DNA from: Gammaproteobacteria bacterium
Lineage (GTDB): Bacteria; Pseudomonadota; Gammaproteobacteria; Nevskiales; Nevskiaceae
Direction of reading: 5' to 3'
DNA: 64,000 nt
Assembly: GCA_026398875.1 (NCBI GenBank)
Contig: JAPLSB010000021.1
Coordinates: 186,001 to 250,000 of the forward strand
Made by a program: the position numbers and the translations under genes. Each line of letters opens with the position of its first letter. Positions within the stretch are counted from its first letter, which is position 1. The notes under the pieces are model-generated. The model did no database searches and was not told where the DNA came from. It saw only the letters and a list, made by a program, of their open reading frames with translations. This document shows positions 18,027 to 25,413 of this stretch, in pieces.

Positions 18027-18470
18027 ATGACAGCGCCGAATGTCATCGCAGTCTCGAAAGAATCGAGTCGGGCCATGAAGTGGGGATGGGGTATTGGATT
18101 GATACTGGGGCTGTCGCTGTCCGCGCCTTTGCGTGCGTCAGACATCGACATTCCGGGGCTGTTGCTGAACGAAACGCGAACGTTCGCCGGCAATCAGTTC
18201 TTCACTGCATTCGCCTCCGCATGGCAGGCGTATGACCCCAACGGCATCTACTCGCTGGTGATGCGCGAGCGGCCGACCGGGCGCACGGTCAGCCAGATTT
18301 CGGTGCTGCGCGATGGTGTCGTGCTGTTTCAGCGCTACATCGGCATCAGCGCCCGCGCGGCCGAGCGTGCCGGGCGGGATGCTTCGGCAGCCGTGTACCA
18401 GTCATTGATGACGTCGGAGCTGGAGCGACAGCTGATCGACCCTGATCTCGGTGCCGACGAACTTCGATGA
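18027..18470 (+). CDS. csgE: Curli assembly protein CsgE
   Basis: The body of the protein (IDIPGLLLNETRTFAGNQFF, SLVMRERPTGR, ISVLRDGVVLFQRYI, and the acidic end DPDLGADELR) matches CsgE, the periplasmic cap of the CsgG curli secretion channel that passes curlin subunits to the pore. The start at 18027 has an AGAG-type ribosome site upstream; an alternative ATG at 18075 (MKWGWGIG) gives 131 residues, closer to the usual 129 of E. coli, and a compact signal peptide ending LRAS. Both starts place the signal cleavage before DIDIPG. It heads the csgE-csgF-curlin-csgG-csgB gene order and is preceded by a short AT-richer stretch (about 17945-17990) that is the likely promoter region. Confidence 0.9.
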   Translation: MTAPNVIAVSKESSRAMKWGWGIGLILGLSLSAPLRASDIDIPGLLLNETRTFAGNQFFTAFASAWQAYDPNGIYSLVMRERPTGRTVSQISVLRDGVVLFQRYIGISARAAERAGRDASAAVYQSLMTSELERQLIDPDLGADELR

Positions 18471-18508
18471 CCCGCATGATTTTCTGTTTTCGTGACTCTG
18501 GACCCTGC

Positions 18509-18937
18509 ATGAACAAGCTGATCGTGATGATGACCCTGGCTGCGAGCGTGCTGAGCGCGCCGATCGCACAGGCCTCACCGCTGGTGTACCAACCGGTCAA
18601 TCCATCATTCGGCGGCAGTCCACTGAATGGATCCGTGCTGCTCAACGAAGCGCAGTCGCAGAACAACTACACCGCGCCGGTGCGCGAGCTCAGTCCGGGC
18701 GACCGGCTGGCGCGGTTTCAGGACAATCTTCAGAACGCGATTCTCAGTCGAGTCCAGTCGGCCGTGTTGTCCAAGATCATCGGCGTTGATGGCGGGCTGG
18801 TGCCCGGCATCGTCGAAACCCAGGACTACATCATCGAGGTCGTCGACAACAACCGCGGCACCGTGACGGTCACCACGACCGATCGCACCACCGGTCAAAA
18901 GAGCACGTTTGAAATCGGTAGCACCACACCACCGTAG
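18509..18937 (+). CDS. csgF: Curli assembly protein CsgF
   Basis: A 142-residue protein with a signal peptide (MNKLIVMMTLAASVLSAPIAQA) and the CsgF pattern: LVYQPVNPSFGG, NGSVLLNEAQSQNNY, a central helix (FQDNLQNAILSRVQSAV), the segment ETQDYIIEVVDNNRGTVTV and the closing TDRTTGQKSTFEIG. CsgF leaves through CsgG, sits at its extracellular mouth and couples secretion to nucleation by CsgB. The start at 18509 is chosen over an upstream ATG at 18467 because it opens a regular signal peptide; the upstream one would overlap csgE and add an unrelated leader. Confidence 0.92.
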   Translation: MNKLIVMMTLAASVLSAPIAQASPLVYQPVNPSFGGSPLNGSVLLNEAQSQNNYTAPVRELSPGDRLARFQDNLQNAILSRVQSAVLSKIIGVDGGLVPGIVETQDYIIEVVDNNRGTVTVTTTDRTTGQKSTFEIGSTTPP

Positions 18938-18990
18938 AGCGGCACCAAGAGCCAGGCTTCAATCACTTCGTTTCACCCCGGAGAAACTCC

Positions 18991-20241
18991 ATGTTTAGAA
19001 AGAATGCAATTGCGGTGGTGCTGGGCGCGATGTTCGCGGTTCCGGCCATTGCCGACGACACCGCTTCGGAAGCGGTCATCTACCAGTACGACCAGGCCGG
19101 CGCCACGGCGTCGATCAACCAGGTCCTCAACGAAGGCCTGCCGCAGGCTGCCGCGATCATCCAGAGCGACAGCAAGGATGGCGTCGATGACGCCAGCGAC
19201 TCGCTGAACTACGCCGCCGTGATCCAGGGCGTGATCGAGACCGGCGATGGCGGCGTGGCTGTCGACGCCACCGGCCTGACCGCGACCAACGCCGGCACCG
19301 ACATCCTCAGCGGCATCGTCGGCGCCAACGACTTCGCCGGCGTCGAGCTGATCCAGCCGGATGACAACTTCACCGGCGCCACGCCGTTCACCTACGAGCT
19401 GCTCGGCCAGGCGTCGAACAACTACGGCGTCATCGTGCAGGACAGCCAGTCCGAATCGCAGGCGATCATCGTGCAGTCGACCAGCGACATCGCCGACTCG
19501 ATCATCCCGAACCAGAACTCGCTGCTCAGCGATTCCGGCATCCCGGCGAACGACAGCGCGACCTACGTGGCCCCGACCGCCGACGGCACCGTCGCCGCGA
19601 CGTTCTTCGACGCGGTCAGCGACACCGAAGTGCTGGCCACCTTCAGCGGCGGCGAAATGCTGGTCAGCGGCCTGACCGACGTCACCGTCGGTGACGGCGT
19701 GTTCGCCGAGCCGACCACCAGCGAAGGCAACCTCGCGTTCATTCGCCAGGGCGCGCCGCTGCTGTTCAGCAACCTGAACGCCGGCACCGGCGACATCGAC
19801 GTCGAAGACGATTTCGACGGCGCCGACGTCGCGCTGAACCTGGCCGCGATCATCCAGTCCTCGACCAACTCGTTCGCGCAGATCGGCCAGCAGGGCCAGC
19901 GCAACAGCTCGGTCATCCTGCAGAACGACGGCAGCAGCGCGGTTGGCAACAACGCCGCCGAATCGTTCCAGTACACCGGCGACGAAGGCGCCCCGACCGA
20001 CGAGTTCTCGCTGATCGCGCAGGTCGGCGGCTTCAACATCGCGCAGACCTACCAGGCCGGCAGCTTCAACACCTCGTACGTCTACCAGACCGGCGACGGC
20101 AACGTGTCGGTGGTCGACCAGTCGGGTCTGCTCGACGGCGCGACGCAGGCGGTGGCCTTCGTCTACCAGTCGAACGCGGCTGACGGTGGCGACATCAACA
20201 CCGGCAACTACGCCAGCGTCTATCAGCACCTCGTGCCGTAA
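18991..20241 (+). CDS. Large interrupted curlin-like protein, candidate amyloid subunit
   Basis: A 416-residue acidic protein with a signal peptide (MFRKNAIAVVLGAMFAVPAIA) and a good ribosome site (GGAG) upstream. Curlin-type repeat units with spaced Gln and Asn occur in blocks: EAVIYQYDQAG and AAIIQSDS near the start, NNYGVIVQDSQ and QAIIVQS in the middle, and a dense run from about residue 285 (NLAAIIQSS, FAQIGQQGQRNSSVILQ, LIAQVGGFNIAQTYQAG, NTSYVYQTGDGNVSVVDQSG). Between blocks lie long Asp/Thr/Ala-rich inserts. Ordinary CsgA or CsgB is about 150 residues with uninterrupted repeats. Its place between csgF and csgG and the terminator-like hairpin behind it suggest a highly expressed fibre subunit secreted through CsgG. 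Identity as an amyloid is inferred from repeats and context only. Confidence 0.75.
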   Translation: MFRKNAIAVVLGAMFAVPAIADDTASEAVIYQYDQAGATASINQVLNEGLPQAAAIIQSDSKDGVDDASDSLNYAAVIQGVIETGDGGVAVDATGLTATNAGTDILSGIVGANDFAGVELIQPDDNFTGATPFTYELLGQASNNYGVIVQDSQSESQAIIVQSTSDIADSIIPNQNSLLSDSGIPANDSATYVAPTADGTVAATFFDAVSDTEVLATFSGGEMLVSGLTDVTVGDGVFAEPTTSEGNLAFIRQGAPLLFSNLNAGTGDIDVEDDFDGADVALNLAAIIQSSTNSFAQIGQQGQRNSSVILQNDGSSAVGNNAAESFQYTGDEGAPTDEFSLIAQVGGFNIAQTYQAGSFNTSYVYQTGDGNVSVVDQSGLLDGATQAVAFVYQSNAADGGDINTGNYASVYQHLVP

Positions 20242-20268
20242 GCGACAGCGACAAGCCCGTAAGCGACA
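20236..20268 (+). repeat. 21-base-spaced direct repeat at the end of the curlin-like gene
   Basis: The 12-mer CCGTAAGCGACA occurs at 20236-20247 and again at 20257-20268. The first copy contains the stop codon of the curlin-like gene, so the second looks like a small tandem duplication of the gene end. Confidence 0.6.
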
Positions 20269-20281
20269 AGCAGTAAACGAG

Positions 20282-20312
20282 CGCTCCCCCGGAATCATCC
20301 GGGGGAGCGTTT
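20282..20312 (+). terminator. Terminator-like hairpin between curlin-like gene and csgG
   Basis: A perfect 12-bp stem (CGCTCCCCCGGA, loop ATCA, TCCGGGGGAGCG) is followed by TTT. It lies 40 bases after the curlin-like stop and about 40 bases before csgG. It probably ends most transcripts after the abundant subunit and lets a minority continue into csgG. Confidence 0.75.
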
Positions 20313-20348
20313 CGCCGTTCTCCTGAATTCCTCGTCAAGAAGTTTTCC

Positions 20349-21560
20349 ATGCGCAAACTGGTCGTTGTCATCGTCATTGCCTGCGGATTCCTCAGCGCAT
20401 GCGGCCCCCTGGGCACGCGACCGGAAACCACGCTGCGGCGTGCCTCGCTGGAGCCGGCCACCAATCTGACCGATGACCTGATTTCGCTGCCACGACCGAA
20501 GGGGCGCATTCCCGCTGCGGTCTACGGCTTCCGCGACCAGACCGGCCAGTACAAGCAGGCGCCGGACAGTTCGCTGTCGACCGCGGTCAGCCAGGGCGGC
20601 GCGTCGATGCTGGTCAAGGCCATGAACGATTCCGGCTGGTTCACCGCCGTCGAGCGTGAAGGCCTGCAGGACCTGCTGACCGAGCGGAAGATCCTGCGCG
20701 CGCTCGATCAGCCGGACGACAAGTCCGGCGTCAAGGGCAGCATCGGGCCCGGCACCGGCGCCGAGCTGCCATCGCTGATGCCGGCGCGCGTGCTGCTGCA
20801 GGGCGCGATCGTCGGCTACGACTTCAACGTATCCACCGGCGGCATCGGCGTGAAGTACCTCGGCATCGGCGCCGCCGAGCAGTACCGCAAGGACCAGGTC
20901 ACCGTGAACCTGCGCGCGATCGACACCAGCAATGGCCGCGTGCTGCACTCGATCTCGACGACCAAGACCGTCTATTCCACGCAGATCTCGCCCGGTGTCT
21001 ATCGCTTCATCGGCTTCCGCGAACTGCTGGAAGCGGAAGCCGGCTACACCTACAACGAGCCGATCCAGCTGGCGATCCAGGAAGCGATCCAGCAGGCGCT
21101 GCTGTCGGTGATCGTCGAAGGCGTGGTGCGCCGCAGCTGGGACCTTGCCGACAATCGCGACATGTCGAACCCGGTGTTCCAGCGGACGCTGGCCGAACTC
21201 AACGGCCGCCGCATCGAAGTGGCCGAACGCGCGCGCGCCGAAAACGAACGCAAGCAGGCCGAAGCCGAAGCGCTGGACGCGCAGCAGCGCCGCGCTCGCC
21301 GCGAACAGGCCGACCGCATCGTCAACGCGGCGCGCATGCCGGCGGCCAATGCCGACAGCAGCAACGACGTCGAACCGACGCGCCCGGCACCGGCCGCGCC
21401 GACGCCTGCTGCTGCCGCGCCACCCAGCGCGGTGCCCGAAGCAGCGCCCGCAGCGCCAGCCAGTCCCGCGCCGCGCCCGGCACCGGCGCCGCGCCGTCGA
21501 CCGACGGCCGCGCCGCCGGCGCAGGAATCCTTCCATTCGATCGATCGCGGTGAGCCATGA
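20349..21560 (+). CDS. csgG: Curli secretion channel lipoprotein CsgG with long C-terminal extension
   Basis: A 403-residue lipoprotein with lipobox LSAC (Cys18). The family core is clear: GRIPAAVYGFRDQTGQYK, KAMNDSGWFTAVEREGL, VKYLGIGAAEQYRKDQVTVN, KTVYSTQISPGVYRFI and the WDLADN region. CsgG forms the nonameric outer-membrane pore for curlin export. E. coli CsgG has 277 residues; here about 125 residues are added: a charged helical segment rich in Arg, Glu and Ala (residues about 280-330), then a Pro/Ala tail ending ESFHSIDRGEP. Such a tail would lie in the periplasm. The stop overlaps the start of the next curlin gene by four bases. Confidence 0.93.
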   Translation: MRKLVVVIVIACGFLSACGPLGTRPETTLRRASLEPATNLTDDLISLPRPKGRIPAAVYGFRDQTGQYKQAPDSSLSTAVSQGGASMLVKAMNDSGWFTAVEREGLQDLLTERKILRALDQPDDKSGVKGSIGPGTGAELPSLMPARVLLQGAIVGYDFNVSTGGIGVKYLGIGAAEQYRKDQVTVNLRAIDTSNGRVLHSISTTKTVYSTQISPGVYRFIGFRELLEAEAGYTYNEPIQLAIQEAIQQALLSVIVEGVVRRSWDLADNRDMSNPVFQRTLAELNGRRIEVAERARAENERKQAEAEALDAQQRRARREQADRIVNAARMPAANADSSNDVEPTRPAPAAPTPAAAAPPSAVPEAAPAAPASPAPRPAPAPRRRPTAAPPAQESFHSIDRGEP

Positions 21561-22279
21561 TCCTTCAGCGCATCCACGTCCTGTTCAGCATCGCCGGTCT
21601 TGTTGCGCTGGCGGCCGCGCTGCCGGCACAGGCGCTGCAGCCGGGCAGCGTCGCCGATGCGCAAGCGGCCCAGCACGACTGGATCACCGCCAACAATGGC
21701 CGCAGCGACCAGCAGCGTGACCTGGAAGCGCAGCTGGCCTATGTCGATCAGAACGTCAATTTCGCAATGATCGATCAGCTCGAAGGCGTCGGGAATCGTG
21801 CCGAGCTGGAACAGCGCGGCAACGGCAATCTCGGGCTGATCGCGCAGGGTTTCGGCAACGACAACAGCGCCCGGCTGGTGCAGGACGGCGACGACAACCA
21901 CGCCGTCATCACCCAGGGCGGGCAGCGCAACGTGGTGACCTTGCTGAACCAGACCGGCAGCGGCAACACCGTCAAGCTGGTGCAGCAGGGCGACGACAAC
22001 ATCGCCACGGTCGATCAGCAGGGCAACGGCAACCAGCTCGACCTGCGCCAGCAGGACTCGTTCAACGTGGCCGACATCCGTCAGCAGGGCGGTACCGACC
22101 TGACCATTTCGCAAACCAATCCGGGCGGCAATGTCGGCGCCGTCAACAGCCTGACCGTGCGCAGCTACACCGAGCCGGGCACCGACCCGCTGATTCGCAC
22201 GATGAGCTTCGACGGTCCGCAGGCGCGCGACCTGTTCCTGTGCAACGGCAGCGGCGCGTACTGCGACACGGTGCGCTGA
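21557..22279 (+). CDS. csgB: CsgB-like curlin (nucleator or minor subunit)
   Basis: A 240-residue protein with a signal peptide ending ALPAQA. About eight curlin repeats follow, with the Asn-x-Ala-x-x-x-Gln spacing: NFAMIDQLEGVGNRAELEQRG, NDNSARLVQDGDDNHAVITQGG, NTVKLVQQGDDNIATVDQQG, and weaker ones to about residue 190. The C-terminal 40 residues are not repetitive and carry two cysteines (LFLCNGSGAYCDTVR). The gene overlaps csgG by four bases. Assignment to CsgB over CsgA rests on the coupling to csgG and the imperfect repeats, and is tentative; the family call (curlin) is firm. Confidence 0.8.
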   Translation: MILQRIHVLFSIAGLVALAAALPAQALQPGSVADAQAAQHDWITANNGRSDQQRDLEAQLAYVDQNVNFAMIDQLEGVGNRAELEQRGNGNLGLIAQGFGNDNSARLVQDGDDNHAVITQGGQRNVVTLLNQTGSGNTVKLVQQGDDNIATVDQQGNGNQLDLRQQDSFNVADIRQQGGTDLTISQTNPGGNVGAVNSLTVRSYTEPGTDPLIRTMSFDGPQARDLFLCNGSGAYCDTVR

Positions 22280-22289
22280 ACCAGCCCGG

Positions 22290-22661
22290 TCAGCGGCCGC
22301 TCTGCGAGATGTAGGCGACGTTGCCGCGGCCGCTCTGCACGATCCAGGCACTGCCGCCATTGCCGGTCTGCACGATGGTGGCCCGATTGCCGAAGCCGGT
22401 CTGATCGATCCGCGCCCGGTTGCCATCGCCGGTCTGGGTGATGCGGGCGAACTGCAGTGACTGGGCAATGCCGTCCTCGGCGTTCTGCGCCGGGTCGCTG
22501 CCGAGGTCGATGTCGGCGCTGCCGCCGACGTTCACCGTCTCGACGATTTCCGGTGCAGCCAGATCGGCACTGGCAGCCGATGCCGGCGGCGCGAATGCAG
22601 CGGCAAGCAGAAGCAGCGGTGTCGCGTGAGCAAGGCGGGCGATCAGGGTCGAGCGAGGCAT
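22290..22661 (-). CDS. Small curlin-repeat protein, convergent with csgB-like gene
   Basis: A 123-residue protein read on the minus strand from an ATG at 22661 (MPRSTLIARLAH), with a signal peptide ending PPASAASA. After an acidic N-terminal part there are about four tight curlin repeats: ARITQTGDGNRARIDQTGFG, NRATIVQTGNGGSAWIVQSG, GNVAYISQSGR at the very end. It may be the CsgA-type major subunit, the nucleator or a minor fibre component. It ends ten bases from the csgB-like stop on the other strand. The open frame continues upstream to 22769 but that leader has no signal-peptide character, so the later start is preferred. Confidence 0.8.
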   Translation of the reverse strand: MPRSTLIARLAHATPLLLLAAAFAPPASAASADLAAPEIVETVNVGGSADIDLGSDPAQNAEDGIAQSLQFARITQTGDGNRARIDQTGFGNRATIVQTGNGGSAWIVQSGRGNVAYISQSGR

Positions 22662-22907
22662 GGCGGGCGTCCGATTGGAGGTGCCCCGCGATCGGCCATG
22701 AGTGCCCTTGCTTGATGGGGTGGACAGCCAATGGCTGGCCGAGCCGGACAAGCGGCCGCAGCCCGTCAAAAGTGCGACGCCGCGTGCTGATCGCTGGCCG
22801 CACGCAGCGATACCCGCGCCGGCGCGTGATCGTCATGTACGGCCGGCAGCCGCGCTTATGTCCGCTGGCGCACAGACCCGGAGGCGGCTTGAGGCCATGT
22901 TGCCGCC

Positions 22908-24101
22908 ATGAAAAGCGCGACCCGTTCCGTCTCACCGGACCTGCTCAGGCAGATGTCCGGCCATGCCGACGACGCGCGCCCGCATGCGCCGTTGCCGCTG
23001 TTGCCCGTGCTCGATTTCGTCACGCTGATGGTGGTGGGCTACGTCAGCCTGTTGCTGTTCGAGGCGCTGTTCGCACCGTCCGGCTGGCAGGCAGCGGGCG
23101 GGATGGATGCGCAGCGCATGACCCTGACGACGGCAGCACTCGGTGCCTTCGCGCTGCACGACCGGCAGTTCGGCGCGCGGCGCCATGAAGCGGATAGCGC
23201 CGCCTGGGTTGGCCGCTTCGTGGCCCGCTTCCTGGTCCTGGTCGGCGTGCTCGGGGTCATTGCCTTTGCCGGCCGCTGGCTCGGCGATCTGCCATCGGCC
23301 TTGCTGCTGCCATGGCTGCTTGCAGCGCTTGCGATCACCTTCGCCAGCCGCGCGCTGCTGCGCTGGCAAGGTCGCGAAGCGGGTGGCCGCAACGCATCGA
23401 CGCTGGCAGCAAGGCCGTCGGCCGAGGTCGATGGCCTGATTGGTGATCGCCTGGCGGTGCGAGTGCTGGCCGATCGGCCGATCACGCGTTGGAGCGCGGC
23501 ATTGAAGACCGGCGTCGATCGGCTGGCCTGCGTGATCCTGCTGCTGCTGCTGGCACCGGTGATGCTGCTGATCGTGCTGGCGATCAAGATCGACAGCCCC
23601 GGCCCGGTGCTGTTCCGGCAGCGGCGCCACGGCTTCAGGAGCCGCGAGTTCGACATCTACAAGTTCCGCACGATGCAGGTGCCCGCCGCCGTGGCGGAGC
23701 AGGGTGCAGCCCTGCATCAGACCGAGCGTGACGACTGCCGGATCACACGCATCGGACGGCTGCTGCGCAAGTACAGCCTCGACGAACTGCCGCAGTTCTT
23801 CAATGTGCTCGAAGGCACGATGTCGCTGGTCGGGCCGCGTCCGCATGCCGTCGACATGCGCACCGAAAGCCGGCTCGGCGAGGAGATCGTCGACAACTAC
23901 CTGCATCGCCATCGGGTCAAGCCGGGGATCACCGGCTGGTCGCAGATCCACGGCGCCCGCGGTGCCACGACGACGGTCGCCGAACTGCGGCGGCGCGTCG
24001 AGCTGGATCTGCACTACGTCGAGCACTGGTCCCCGCTGCTGGACCTGAAAATCCTGTCGCGCACCTTCCGGGCGGTGCTGCGGGCGACCAATGCCTATTG
24101 A
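22908..24101 (+). CDS. Initiating sugar transferase (undecaprenyl-phosphate glycosyl-1-phosphate transferase family)
   Basis: A 397-residue membrane protein. Residues about 35-160 hold four hydrophobic segments. The catalytic bacterial-sugar-transferase domain begins with the membrane re-entrant helix near residue 205, followed by KIDSPGPVLFRQRRHG, FDIYKFRTM, LDELPQFFNVLEGTMSLVGPRP and VKPGITGWSQ. These enzymes attach the first sugar phosphate to undecaprenyl phosphate on the cytoplasmic face and so start repeat-unit synthesis. Members such as WcaJ or GumD are 460-480 residues because a Rossmann-like domain lies between the membrane part and the catalytic part; here that domain is missing. 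The stop overlaps the next gene by 11 bases. Confidence 0.92.
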   Translation: MKSATRSVSPDLLRQMSGHADDARPHAPLPLLPVLDFVTLMVVGYVSLLLFEALFAPSGWQAAGGMDAQRMTLTTAALGAFALHDRQFGARRHEADSAAWVGRFVARFLVLVGVLGVIAFAGRWLGDLPSALLLPWLLAALAITFASRALLRWQGREAGGRNASTLAARPSAEVDGLIGDRLAVRVLADRPITRWSAALKTGVDRLACVILLLLLAPVMLLIVLAIKIDSPGPVLFRQRRHGFRSREFDIYKFRTMQVPAAVAEQGAALHQTERDDCRITRIGRLLRKYSLDELPQFFNVLEGTMSLVGPRPHAVDMRTESRLGEEIVDNYLHRHRVKPGITGWSQIHGARGATTTVAELRRRVELDLHYVEHWSPLLDLKILSRTFRAVLRATNAY

Positions 24102-25335
24102 TGCCGGCACGCGCATCGACATCCGCAAACGCACGACTCCGCCCCGTTGCCGGCTGCGCAACCTGCTGCTGGCCGGTCTTGCTGCATCGTCCACGGCGCG
24201 CGGCCAGTCGCCACTGACGCCGTACGGCTCGGTGCAGGCCGAATACAACAGCAATGTCTTCAGCCTGCCGGATGCCGCGCAGGCCAGACTCGAAACCGGC
24301 GACTCGCGGCTGGCCGACGAAAGCCTGCGGCTGGTCATCGGGCTCGATGCGCGGCTGCCGCTCAGCCAGCAGACCTTGCGCGCCAAGGTCGAGGGTCGGC
24401 GCTACGACTTCCTGCATCTGAACCGCATCGACCACCACGAATACCTGATCGGCGCCGGCCTCGACTGGGATCTGGCCGGCGTGGTCGCCGGCACCGTCGA
24501 TGCCCGCCAGGAACGGCGGCTGGCGCCGTTCACCGATCGGATCAGCACGACGCTGACCTTGGAACGCGAGCGCATCCTGTCGGCGACGGCGTCACTCGAC
24601 ATCAGCGACGACTGGCTGCTGCAGGCAGCGCTGAAAGGCCGCACGCTGGCCTCGCCGCTGCCCGACTTCCCGCGCTTTGCGCTCGATGACAACAGCGCCG
24701 ATCTGGCGCTCAAGTACCGGATCGGTTCCGGCATCGATGCCGGCGTCTACGGGCGCTACGGCTTCGGCAAGTTCAACGGCGTGCCATCGGCAGGCCGCTT
24801 CGACGAGCAGAGCCTCGGCCTGGTCACCGACTACACGATCGACAGCCTGTCGCGCCTGTCCGCGCAGGCCGGCTACACGCGGCGCCAGGATCGGGGTCAG
24901 GACCCGACTGGCAATGGTGGCAACAACGGCGGCCGGTCTTCGGCAGTCACCGGCAAGCTGTCGCTGGCGCGCCAGCTGAGCGGCAAGACCGCGATCGGCG
25001 TCGATGCCTTCCGCCGGGTCAACAGCTATGTCGGCGATGCCAGCACGGTGCAGGAAACCGGTGCTGGCCTGTCGTTGAACTGGACGCCGACGGTGAAGAT
25101 CGCCGTGGCCGCGAGCTACCAGTACGGCTTCAGCCGCTTCCGCCAGTCCGGCACCACGACCGACAACAGCCAGCGCCGCGACGACAGCCAGGTGGCGGCG
25201 CTGCAACTGCTGTGGCAAGCGCAAGGATGGCTGACGGTGCGGCCGTACTCGGCCTGGCAGACGCGCAGTTCAACGACGGCGCGCAACAGTTTCGACGCGC
25301 TGATCGCCGGGCTGGAACTGGGGATTCGGCTGTAG
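24091..25335 (+). CDS. Outer-membrane beta-barrel protein of the EpsL type
   Basis: A 414-residue protein with a short basic leader and a hydrophobic segment (NLLLAGLAASSTARGQ), then barrel-like alternating strands from PYGSVQAEYNSNVFSL to the end LGIRL. Recurrent strands such as TVDARQERRLAPFTDR, LSAQAGYTRRQDRG and KIAVAASYQYGFSRFRQSG are typical of exopolysaccharide-associated outer-membrane proteins (EpsL family). The role is probably in export or surface attachment of the polymer; no enzyme motif is visible. The 11-base overlap with the sugar transferase indicates coupled translation. Confidence 0.75.
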   Translation: MPIDAGTRIDIRKRTTPPRCRLRNLLLAGLAASSTARGQSPLTPYGSVQAEYNSNVFSLPDAAQARLETGDSRLADESLRLVIGLDARLPLSQQTLRAKVEGRRYDFLHLNRIDHHEYLIGAGLDWDLAGVVAGTVDARQERRLAPFTDRISTTLTLERERILSATASLDISDDWLLQAALKGRTLASPLPDFPRFALDDNSADLALKYRIGSGIDAGVYGRYGFGKFNGVPSAGRFDEQSLGLVTDYTIDSLSRLSAQAGYTRRQDRGQDPTGNGGNNGGRSSAVTGKLSLARQLSGKTAIGVDAFRRVNSYVGDASTVQETGAGLSLNWTPTVKIAVAASYQYGFSRFRQSGTTTDNSQRRDDSQVAALQLLWQAQGWLTVRPYSAWQTRSSTTARNSFDALIAGLELGIRL

Positions 25336-25356
25336 CGGAAGGCTTCTGCGTGCTGC

Positions 25357-25392
25357 CGTACACAGTATGCCGGCGTACATACACGCTGCCGG
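25357..25392 (+). repeat. Tandem motif CGTACA-N6/8-GCCGG in the leader of the WecG-type gene
   Basis: CGTACA-N6-GCCGG (25357-25373) is followed directly by CGTACA-N8-GCCGG (25374-25392). It lies in the 78-base gap between the outer-membrane barrel gene and the WecG-type gene, where a promoter or operator could sit. No known binding site is recognised. Confidence 0.4.
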
Positions 25393-25413
25393 CAAGCGCC
25401 CAGCCTCGGGTGC

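Noticed and set aside
18973..20298. 441-codon minus-strand frame opposite the curlin-like gene
   Set aside because: Val/Asp/Arg-rich shadow of the repeat-coding strand; no start signals or domains.
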